A stretch of DNA of 14,293 nucleotides from CAKSHC01 sp045631845. Lineage in GTDB: Bacteria; Bacillota; Clostridia; Oscillospirales; UMGS1783. How positions within the stretch are numbered: the stretch's first letter is position 1; each line of letters starts with the position of its first letter. The stretch covers positions 1 through 14,293 of the forward strand of contig JAZQVM010000080.1 of the NCBI GenBank assembly GCA_045631845.1, given 5' to 3'. The position numbers and the translations under genes are program-made. Below the pieces are notes generated by a model. The model ran no database searches. It saw only the letters and a list, made by a program, of their open reading frames with translations, and was not told the DNA's origin. Of the stretch, positions 8,742-14,293 are shown piece after piece.

Positions 8742-10139
8742 TTATTCGGTGATCTCGGACTCGGTTTCCGGCTCGGTTACTTCTTCCGCTTCCATTTCGG
8801 ATTTTTCTGTAACATTTTCGGTGTTTTCTTCCTCAATTTCCTCGTCCAAACTGCCGATTTCGGGCTTTTGCGGGCCCATTTTATTATTTTTCTCGGCCTT
8901 TTTTGCCCGTTTTTCCAGTTTTTTTGTTATTTTTTCTTCCTTTTTCTTGCGTTTTTTATCGCTCACATGAGCCTGTTTACGGGCAAAATGAAAGACCAAC
9001 CATGCGCCGGCGATCAGAATCACCAATGCCCAAGCCACGCACATCGTTACGAAAATTTCCCGATCGGCCAGCAACCGCTCAAAGAAATTGCCGTTGGGAT
9101 TACCCAACATGATACCGTCGGGATTGGTAACCGACTCATACCCGCTCCATTGCATATAGCGTTGCATCGTTCCTTCGGTCGTATCGTACAGATAGAACCC
9201 TTCCTGCCCCTGCTCATTGGCGGCATAGATCAGTGCAAAATGAAGATAAGCCTCGTTACCCGACTGATAGACCGAAATGTTCTGATTGTTATACGCTAAG
9301 GTCATCGGCTCCCATCCGCGGGGGATCTCTATATCAGCAGGGATCGGCACAACGGTATACCGAGAGGCATTTACCACAATCCAAAGGAAAGGATAAAAGG
9401 CGTTTTCACTGCGAACATACCGATAGAAGGCGCCGTTTTGTCCGTCAGCATCGGTAAGATACATCAACAAAATATCTTGATTGACACCGCGCGCTACCTC
9501 TACCATCTCGCCGCCGTATTCATCCTCCGCCATTTCAAATTCGTCGGGCAATTCAATTCCTACCAACGAACGTATCACATGTTTGGGCGTACCGTCTACC
9601 GTAACTTCAATCGGTTCCAACTGAACCGGAGGCTCGGAAACGGAGGGGACGGAGCTTTGCGTCGAACTTTGGGGTTTTGACTGGGTACTACCCGAAATAA
9701 CAGTAACCGAGGCCGAGCCATCGGAACAGGCCACCGAATTTCCTTCTTCATCAATACAATCTTTTACAGAGACACTAATAGACGCCGATCCGCTGTTGAT
9801 GGCCGTAAAGGTAAAGGAACAGCTGATGGTAGACGCGTTTGCGCCATTGGCCGTCATAACCGCCGATGTCACTACGCCATTGGCGGCATTTACCGTCAGA
9901 TCAGCCGAGGAAGACGACGATTCATAGCGCAGGCTCGCCGCACTGTAATTGACATTAAACTGCACGGCAGCCATACCGCCGCTGAAGGTAATCGTAGCCG
10001 TTACTGCCTGTCCGACCGTTACGCTAGAACGGTTGACCGATACCGAGGTACCGGCCGCCAATGCCGTAGGAGCTATGGCCAGCAAAAGCACCAGAATCAA
10101 GCCGATGCCAATGATTTTTTTGATAGATTTCATCTTCAT
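8742..10139 (-). CDS. Membrane-anchored cohesin-domain protein (probable dockerin receptor)
   Basis: The open frame encodes 465 residues; codon 3 (ATG at 10133) may be the true start, because the GAGGT site (10146-10142) is only three bases from the first ATG but about nine from the second. In order the protein has a signal peptide (KKIIGIGLILVLLL, cleavage near ALA-AG at 28-30); a cohesin-type beta domain (about 31-149: VNRSSVTVGQAVTATITFSG, then V-Q-F-N-V-N-Y, ending S-A-S-V-T-V); a Ser/Pro/Gln linker (150-172); an unnamed extracellular region (about 175-335); one membrane helix (363-386); and a cytoplasmic tail that is lysine-rich (388-420) then very acidic (427-465). Cohesins bind dockerins with Ca2+-dependent high affinity. 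The gene directly follows a dockerin-bearing glucosaminidase (TAAATG junction), so it is probably the receptor for that enzyme. The role of the tail is unknown. Confidence 0.85.
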   Translation of the reverse strand: MKMKSIKKIIGIGLILVLLLAIAPTALAAGTSVSVNRSSVTVGQAVTATITFSGGMAAVQFNVNYSAASLRYESSSSSADLTVNAANGVVTSAVMTANGANASTISCSFTFTAINSGSASISVSVKDCIDEEGNSVACSDGSASVTVISGSTQSKPQSSTQSSVPSVSEPPVQLEPIEVTVDGTPKHVIRSLVGIELPDEFEMAEDEYGGEMVEVARGVNQDILLMYLTDADGQNGAFYRYVRSENAFYPFLWIVVNASRYTVVPIPADIEIPRGWEPMTLAYNNQNISVYQSGNEAYLHFALIYAANEQGQEGFYLYDTTEGTMQRYMQWSGYESVTNPDGIMLGNPNGNFFERLLADREIFVTMCVAWALVILIAGAWLVFHFARKQAHVSDKKRKKKEEKITKKLEKRAKKAEKNNKMGPQKPEIGSLDEEIEEENTENVTEKSEMEAEEVTEPETESEITE

Positions 10140-11954
10140 TTACCTCGTTTGTGTAATCCGTTTTTTGCCGACAATATGTTGTTTCAGACGAAGCAAATCG
10201 GCCAGACCGACCGAACCGTCGCCATTGATATCCCCTGCGGTATAATACCAGCCGTTCAAGCCTGCCGCACCTACGACCAGTCGTTTCACTTTGAGCAGAT
10301 CGGCCAAGCTGATTGACCCGTCGCCGTTTACATCGCCCCATATCACAACGGTGTAAGAAGCAAATTCGGTACCGTCGGTACGATAGATTTTCACGACATC
10401 GCCCGTTTTCATCGTTCCGCTGGTCTTACTGCTGCCCGAAGCGGTAAAGATCTGAATCGTGCCGTTGGCCAGTCCGGTTTTGGAAAGAAACTCATTTACC
10501 GATGCCTTTTCATTGATGGCCGAAACGCGGCCGTTGACAAAATAATAATATTTGCCATTGGCTACCGTGGGATCGGGAATCGGCTCAGGCGGAGCGGGCG
10601 GTTCAGGTTCGACGGGAGGCGCAGGCGGTTCAGAAGGCGTAGGAGGAGTGGGCGGCTGAGGAGGGGTAGTGCCTTGCTTAGGGCATGGCTCGGCCGGCAT
10701 GTTGTTATATACCGGGATTTTAAACACAAGCGATGCCTCCTGCAATTCTTCTGTCGAATAGGCATTACGTAAGGTCTGCGACTCGGTCTCACCCACCTGC
10801 ACATTGGTCATATACTGATGACTGTATAAGGAAGGCTTATAGACTACATTAAAGCATTGGAAATAGACCGTGTCCTGACCAATATTGATGTAATCTCGTC
10901 CCAACAATTTAGAGCCGCCTTTGATGGCGCGCAGGGGATTGGTCCAAGGGCCGAAATAATCTGAAGAAACCTTATTCATCGCATAGATCGCACCGTTTAC
11001 CGACGCAGAATGTTCGGCGGTAGTATAGGCACCGTAGTTAAAATAATTATAATATCCTTCATATCCCTTAACCGTACCAAAGGAGAGGGACGAACCTTCC
11101 ACACCCTGTTCCTGGCGAAGACGGGAGGCCAGATGCAACGGGCTGACCCCCGATAACTTGGCCGCTTCCATAATCACCTGTGCATGGGTATAGGTAACGC
11201 CGTCGGCCACAAAGGTATTTTCTGCCTTCATAAAGGTGTTGCCAATAATATTTTCCACGCCCTCAATGGTGTGATTTTCCGCATCATAGGACTGGCTTTC
11301 AAACATAAAGACATACGGATCGGACAAGAAATTACGAGGGTCAAGATAATATTGGATGATATTGGAAGACGCCTGAACCCACTCATAGCCATCACGGCCG
11401 ATCAAGTTTCCGTTGGCGTCCACATCAGTCCAATCAATATAATATTTAGGATTATAACGAGAGGTGAGTTTTTTACCCAACTGGCTTTCCGCCGCCACAA
11501 CATCCGACCATTCCAACCCCGTTTCCACGGCAAGGAACTGCCAATTGGGATACATGACATGCAGGGTACTTAAACTCTCCCAATAACTTTCGGGGAAGCC
11601 TTGAGAGGCCAAATACTCTTCGTATGTACCGTCGAGCACGATTTCACGAACCTTGATATACTCGCCGCTCGACCAGCCGGTGACATTACCGGATTTGACG
11701 TTGCAATTTATCTTGTACCAAACAATGGATCCCACTGTGGTCTGATCCAAAACGGTAACCATAGTACCGCTATCGAGCTGACCCAATATCGTGGTACCAT
11801 CCACGCCGGCGCCGTCACGAACCCGTACGGCATTATGCGTCACGATACCGATGCGCTTAATCGACTGTGCCGATACCCGATTGTCGGTAACCATGCACAG
11901 CAACAGGGCTATGGCAAGCAAAAGCGCCGTAAATTGTATCCCTTTCTTTTTCAT
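10140..11954 (-). CDS. Secreted SH3b - glucosaminidase - dockerin protein (cell-wall hydrolase)
   Basis: Starting at the ATG at 11954 gives 604 residues. The frame extends to an ATG at 11975 (611 residues), but that start has no ribosome site, would sit about nine bases from the predicted transcript start and would put seven residues before a classic MKKKGIQF signal peptide; the inner ATG has GGTGGG upstream. Domains are: signal peptide (1-29, ending RVSA); bacterial SH3 domain (about 33-104, AVRVRDGAGVDG), usually a wall-binding module; glucosaminidase-like domain (about 108-415), with the likely catalytic Glu282 in SRLRQEQG and the GYEGYYNYFNYGAY block (297-310); Pro/Glu linker (423-463); a small beta module (467-538); and a type I dockerin with two Ca2+ loops, GDVNGDGSISLADLL and GDINGDGSVGLADLL (540-598). 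It should cleave peptidoglycan glycan strands outside the cell. The dockerin probably docks on the cohesin encoded next. Hydrolysis is inferred from the family. Confidence 0.92.
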   Translation of the reverse strand: MKKKGIQFTALLLAIALLLCMVTDNRVSAQSIKRIGIVTHNAVRVRDGAGVDGTTILGQLDSGTMVTVLDQTTVGSIVWYKINCNVKSGNVTGWSSGEYIKVREIVLDGTYEEYLASQGFPESYWESLSTLHVMYPNWQFLAVETGLEWSDVVAAESQLGKKLTSRYNPKYYIDWTDVDANGNLIGRDGYEWVQASSNIIQYYLDPRNFLSDPYVFMFESQSYDAENHTIEGVENIIGNTFMKAENTFVADGVTYTHAQVIMEAAKLSGVSPLHLASRLRQEQGVEGSSLSFGTVKGYEGYYNYFNYGAYTTAEHSASVNGAIYAMNKVSSDYFGPWTNPLRAIKGGSKLLGRDYINIGQDTVYFQCFNVVYKPSLYSHQYMTNVQVGETESQTLRNAYSTEELQEASLVFKIPVYNNMPAEPCPKQGTTPPQPPTPPTPSEPPAPPVEPEPPAPPEPIPDPTVANGKYYYFVNGRVSAINEKASVNEFLSKTGLANGTIQIFTASGSSKTSGTMKTGDVVKIYRTDGTEFASYTVVIWGDVNGDGSISLADLLKVKRLVVGAAGLNGWYYTAGDINGDGSVGLADLLRLKQHIVGKKRITQTR

Positions 11955-11990
11955 AAAAACCCACCAATATGACATAGTTCTACGGTGTAT

Positions 11991-12019
11991 ATCATATCGT
12001 ATTTTTCTCTTGATTTCAA
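11991..12019 (-). promoter_or_regulatory. Sigma-A type promoter of the dockerin-cohesin pair
   Basis: TTGAAA (12019-12014) and TATGAT (11996-11991) are separated by 17 bases. The predicted start near 11984 gives a leader of about 30 bases to the ATG at 11954 but only about nine to the ATG at 11975, which supports the inner start codon. The promoter lies between the spoIIR terminator and the hydrolase gene, so the pair has its own transcription start. Confidence 0.75.
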
Positions 12020-12051
12020 TACTATTTTATGAATTTCCGCATATTAACAAA

Positions 12052-12073
12052 GAAGCCGGAATTATCCGGCTTC
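12052..12073 (-). terminator. Intrinsic terminator of spoIIR, with the stop codon in its loop
   Basis: A nine-base perfect stem, GAAGCCGGA (12052-12060) and TCCGGCTTC (12065-12073), has a four-base loop. On the minus strand it is followed by TTTGTTAAT, a moderate T-rich tail. The spoIIR stop TAA (12064-12062) lies within the loop, so the last codons of the gene form the first arm. Confidence 0.65.
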
Positions 12074-12664
12074 AAAAAATGCCACAATGGTGCTCCACCA
12101 TTCGACCAGTTTAAATTTGATCTGCACCTGCGGCGCTTTGGATGTAGCCAGTTCTCCCTGTTCACCCAACGCCTGTTCACTCTGCTCGATACTGCCGCCA
12201 AAACATAGGGCCGGATATAAAATACACCACCAATTTCTCCCTTCGGCCTGTCCGATTTCCAAGCGCAAAGCATCGTAAAATCCGGCCGGCAGACGAGTGC
12301 CGTTCTCATACTCTTTGGTTGGGAAAAAGGTGCGTTCAAGGGAAGCCTGCACCTGCATATCGCATCCTTGCCCCTGTAATGCCAGCTGTGCCACCTGTTC
12401 GAGTTTCTCCAATTCCCGCTCGGCCAGTGCCACGGCCTGCGCCTTATTCTCCACGGCGGTAAACTCCTGCTGGGCGTAGGTTAACACGGCGTCCCGCACC
12501 TGCAATTTGAGGGCTTGGTCAACCTCACTGTCGGAGTTGGCCAAGATATGAAGGCGCAACACCCCCTCCCCCAATTCCTCGGCGGCACGGGCCGAGTGAT
12601 AGGTAGTAAATAGGGTGGTAATCATAAGCCCCACAAACAGAGCCGCTACTATTTTCTTAAACAA
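12062..12664 (-). CDS. spoIIR: Stage II sporulation protein R (SpoIIR)
   Basis: This 200-residue protein has an N-terminal membrane or signal segment (about 5-22) and the SpoIIR core. The family signature VLRLHILANSDSEVDQ (35-50) continues into ALKLQVRDAV (51-60), and a second conserved block GRNWWCILYPALC (142-154) is present. SpoIIR is made in the forespore under sigma-F, is secreted into the intermembrane space and triggers SpoIIGA to process pro-sigma-E in the mother cell; finding it indicates an endospore former. The start is TTG (12664-12662), supported by AAGAGGTG (12679-12672) seven bases upstream. Both the ribosome site and the TTG lie in the 3' arm of a long hairpin (12663-12712) that begins just after the upstream stop codon. 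No E. coli-type promoter is visible; a weak sigma-F-like -10 lies at 12736-12727. Length is slightly short but normal for the core family. Confidence 0.95.
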   Translation of the reverse strand: MFKKIVAALFVGLMITTLFTTYHSARAAEELGEGVLRLHILANSDSEVDQALKLQVRDAVLTYAQQEFTAVENKAQAVALAERELEKLEQVAQLALQGQGCDMQVQASLERTFFPTKEYENGTRLPAGFYDALRLEIGQAEGRNWWCILYPALCFGGSIEQSEQALGEQGELATSKAPQVQIKFKLVEWWSTIVAFFEAG

Positions 12665-12712
12665 AACCGTTCACCTCTTTCACCGACAGTATCGGCAAGG
12701 GTGAACGGTTTT
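12663..12712 (-). promoter_or_regulatory. Long hairpin over the spoIIR ribosome site and start codon (also a possible terminator)
   Basis: AAAACCGTTCACC (12663-12675) and GGTGAACGGTTTT (12700-12712) form a 13-base perfect stem around a 24-base loop that contains a smaller inner pairing (CCGA with TCGG). On the minus strand the 3' arm includes GGTG of the spoIIR ribosome site and the first two bases of the TTG start. The A-stem-T layout (ending TTTTGTTT) also fits an intrinsic terminator for the two genes upstream. Confidence 0.6.
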
Positions 12713-12714
12713 AA

Positions 12715-13155
12715 TCACTTTTTGGTTAATTTTTCCGTAATTTCTGCGGCCAGTCCCACTAAATAGGAGCACGGGCGCGTTTGATAATATTCGGGCGTAC
12801 GCTCCTCGGGCAAACCACCCACAATCGCTTTCTTATCGAGTAGGTCCCGACAGAGGATCGAGCCTGTTTTCTCCTTAAACTGCTCGGCTAGGTCGCGAAT
12901 GAGGGCATAGTGCTCGGCCTTGGCCTCTTGGGGGCTGTTCTCATCATACCCGTAAAGCAGGCCTGCCACCATGAACATACCCGACACGGCGCCGCACACC
13001 TCACGCATCCGACCCATGCCGCCGCCAAAGGACGAGGACAGCATCATGGCCGTTTTATGATCCAGTCCCGTTTCCTTTTCAAAGGCGCACAGGACGGCTT
13101 GGGCGCAATTGTAACCTGCTAAAAACAAGGCTTCGGCTTCTTGTTTCTTACTCAT
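12715..13155 (-). CDS. C_GCAxxG_C_C family redox-type protein
   Basis: This 146-residue protein carries the full cysteine pattern that names the family: GYNCAQAVLCAF (14-25, C17 and C23), FGGGMGRMREVCGAVSG (43-59, C54 within the C-G-A-x-x-G motif), ILCRDLL (100-106, C102) and RPCSYLV (127-133, C129). There is no signal peptide and only short hydrophobic stretches, so it is probably cytoplasmic. Members are widespread in anaerobes and are thought to bind a metal or undergo redox chemistry, but no reaction is firmly established. Its ATG overlaps the stop of the E2-like gene (TGATG at 13157-13153), with GGTGA about seven bases upstream, so the two are translated together and may be functional partners. 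The hairpin at 12663-12712 follows the stop immediately. Confidence 0.93.
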   Translation of the reverse strand: MSKKQEAEALFLAGYNCAQAVLCAFEKETGLDHKTAMMLSSSFGGGMGRMREVCGAVSGMFMVAGLLYGYDENSPQEAKAEHYALIRDLAEQFKEKTGSILCRDLLDKKAIVGGLPEERTPEYYQTRPCSYLVGLAAEITEKLTKK

Positions 13156-13985
13156 CAGTCGGTCACCACTTCGGTCGGGGGAACTTCCAGCAGTTCGGGG
13201 TGTGCCAGATACTCTTTCAGGCGGTGGAAGGCCTTGGCGTAACCGTAGCCACTGGCGACACGCTCGTCACAGACGATGCCCAAGGGCAGGTACCGTTCCA
13301 GCGTGATCTCGTTGCCGCGTTTTTTGGCCACATCTTCCATAGTACCCATGGTAACGATTTGGCTGATAGTGCCGAAATCGTAGATATGGTGAAAGATATG
13401 GGGGGTGCGGATGGAGGCCAGATTGGAAATGACCATGCTGGCATGGAAAGGCGAGGCATCGATAATGGCGCGAGGCAGCCAGCCACGCAAATCCAGCCAT
13501 TTGAGTAGCCCGACGGCAAAATTAACCAGACCGGGGATCTTGAGCAGGGTGGACATGAGCGCATCGGTAGAGTTGCTGTTCTCCTCCCGATTGGCACCCA
13601 CAAAGTCGTTGATCTTGTCATTGACCTGATCGATAGTGTCGGTAAGCTCAAACTTCATTTTACTCATCGTACCCTCTGCCCCATCGGGACGCTGGACGAC
13701 CATGCCTACCGTGAAATCGTTATGCGAATATACCTTTTTATTGACCACAAATCGGTTCATAGCCGGAAACTCAGCTACGACACGCACCCAAGCGGCAATG
13801 ACCATGGCCATGTGGCTGATGTTACGGCCCTCTTTACGGGCCTTCAGAATATACTCGTGCATCGGCTTAAAGGGGATACGCACCGTGACCGAGTTGCAGG
13901 CATCGGAACGCTTGACCATGATATAGGAGATCAAGGTATACATATTATCGATATTTTTACAACGTTTTCCGTCTCTTCTTCCCAT
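13155..13985 (-). CDS. Stand-alone E2/CAT-like acyltransferase-fold protein lacking the catalytic His motif
   Basis: This 276-residue protein resembles the catalytic domain of 2-oxoacid dehydrogenase E2 acyltransferases, which share the chloramphenicol acetyltransferase fold, but it has no lipoyl domain and no peripheral subunit-binding domain. Recognisable parts are an N-terminal basic segment (MGRRDGKRCKN), ISHMAMVIAAWVRVVAEFP (56-74), N-R-F-V-V-N-K-K-V-Y (77-86), the G-M-V-V strand (94-97), IIDASPFHASMVISNLASI (174-192) and the C-terminal LGIVCDERVASGYGYAKAF (235-253). In true E2 enzymes the last block reads D-H-R-x-x-D-G; here it is D-E-R-V-A-S-G, so the catalytic histidine and the following aspartate are both replaced. 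From memory, related clostridial proteins share the D-E-R form, so this may be a distinct conserved family rather than decay. The start is supported by GAGGAG (13997-13992) and a promoter at 14056-14028. Confidence 0.8.
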   Translation of the reverse strand: MGRRDGKRCKNIDNMYTLISYIMVKRSDACNSVTVRIPFKPMHEYILKARKEGRNISHMAMVIAAWVRVVAEFPAMNRFVVNKKVYSHNDFTVGMVVQRPDGAEGTMSKMKFELTDTIDQVNDKINDFVGANREENSNSTDALMSTLLKIPGLVNFAVGLLKWLDLRGWLPRAIIDASPFHASMVISNLASIRTPHIFHHIYDFGTISQIVTMGTMEDVAKKRGNEITLERYLPLGIVCDERVASGYGYAKAFHRLKEYLAHPELLEVPPTEVVTD

Positions 13986-14027
13986 TTTTTACTCCTCATC
14001 GCTAATAGTGTTTTATCGTTTTATAAT

Positions 14028-14056
14028 ATTAAATCATAAATGCTTGCATTTTTCAA
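14028..14056 (-). promoter_or_regulatory. Promoter of the E2-like / C_GCAxxG unit with an internal palindrome
   Basis: TTGAAA (14056-14051) and TTTAAT (14033-14028) are separated by 17 bases on the minus strand. The spacer contains a 14-base inverted repeat, AAATGC-TT-GCATTT (14038-14051), which would be well placed as an operator for a repressor. The promoter call rests on the hexamers and spacing; the operator is a suggestion. Confidence 0.6.
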
Positions 14057-14078
14057 GAGTTTATGCCATAGTTAAGAT

Positions 14079-14293
14079 ATGAAAATCAAAATTGTCCATA
14101 CAAATGAAATATTAGACTTTGATACTGCTTTTGCCCGTATGAGCCGTGAGCGGCAGGCTGACTGCGTTCGTCTTGCCTCCAAGCAGGCAAGGCTTTTGTG
14201 CGTGGCGGCCGACATGGCTGCGCGCCGTCTGGCAGGCGATTGGCGCAAGGATGACAACGGCAAACCCATCTGCGATACGGGCTATCTCTCGAT
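14079..14293 (+). CDS. Probable 4'-phosphopantetheinyl transferase, N-terminal part (cut by window edge)
   Basis: I translated the plus strand from the ATG at 14079; it is open to the right edge (71 full codons). The visible segment begins MKIKIVHTNEILDFDTAFAR and contains MSRERQADCVRL, then a C-V-A-A-D-M-A-A-R-R-L-A stretch, and DDNGKPICD. This order (M/L-x-x-E-R-Q near the start, a hydrophobic helix with A-A-D-x-x-x-R, then a D-x-N-G-K-P block) is typical of Sfp-type phosphopantetheinyl transferases, which activate acyl- and peptidyl-carrier proteins. The metal-binding motifs further on lie outside the window, so the call is tentative. No good ribosome site precedes the ATG (GTTAAGAT), and an earlier ATG at 14063 hits a stop two codons later. 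It is divergent from the E2-like gene, with 93 bases between them. Confidence 0.55.
   Translation, partial: MKIKIVHTNEILDFDTAFARMSRERQADCVRLASKQARLLCVAADMAARRLAGDWRKDDNGKPICDTGYLS

Noticed and set aside
8719..8970. Plus-strand Ser/Phe-rich frame over the cohesin tail
   Set aside because: Its composition is just the reverse complement of the Glu/Lys-rich tail codons.
10562..10690. Repetitive Pro-rich region in the hydrolase gene as a DNA repeat array
   Set aside because: The repeats are degenerate proline/glutamate linker codons, not a regular tandem repeat or CRISPR array.
14022..14027. TATAAT on the plus strand as a promoter for the right-edge gene
   Set aside because: The hexamer is perfect, but the bases 17 upstream (TCGCTA) are a poor -35 and lie in the ribosome site of the divergent gene; AT-rich background explains it.
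14072..14269. Minus-strand open frame opposite the right-edge plus-strand gene
   Set aside because: It lies antisense to the better-supported PPTase-like frame, has no ribosome site and its product resembles no family.

Overview
The window looks like a chromosomal segment of an endospore-forming Clostridia (Bacillota), probably a gut or anaerobic-digester lineage near Oscillospiraceae/Ruminococcaceae. The reasons are a spoIIR gene, a type I dockerin and a cohesin domain, strong GGAGG-type ribosome sites, TTGAAA/TATAAT-type promoters, and several clostridial-type families (C_GCAxxG_C_C protein, stand-alone E2-like acyltransferase). The lineage is inferred from gene content only. There are no rRNA or tRNA genes, no insertion sequences and no CRISPR array. 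Coding density is high, and no gene-free stretch exceeds about 150 bases.

Layout. Positions 1-3699 (minus) hold valS followed by folC, which runs off the left edge. A 150-base divergent promoter region separates valS from a plus-strand pair at 3850-5042: a YfbR-type HD nucleotidase and a small membrane protein resembling an ECF-transporter S component. A bidirectional terminator at 5044-5078 ends this pair and the converging minus-strand genes. From there to 13985 everything is on the minus strand. In transcription order (right to left) the genes are: a stand-alone E2-like acyltransferase and a C_GCAxxG_C_C redox protein, joined by a TGATG overlap; spoIIR, with a TTG start behind a hairpin; a secreted SH3b-glucosaminidase-dockerin protein, followed at once (TAAATG junction) by a membrane-anchored cohesin protein; a MATE efflux pump; and an MFS transporter with a membrane-bound GDPD phosphodiesterase, again joined by a TGATG overlap. 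At 14079 a plus-strand gene begins, probably a 4'-phosphopantetheinyl transferase, cut by the right edge.

The most interesting unit is 8742-11954. The first gene encodes an exported peptidoglycan hydrolase ending in a two-repeat dockerin. The second encodes a cohesin that is exported but held in the membrane by a C-terminal helix with a long, highly charged cytoplasmic tail. The simplest reading is a dedicated two-protein system that docks an autolysin onto a membrane receptor: a cohesin-dockerin pair used for cell-wall remodelling rather than for a cellulosome. The pairing is inferred from gene order and domain content; binding has not been shown.

Other points worth a second look are the hairpin that covers the spoIIR ribosome site, the E2-like protein that lacks the family's catalytic histidine, and a C9 tract inside the catalytic loop of the YfbR gene.
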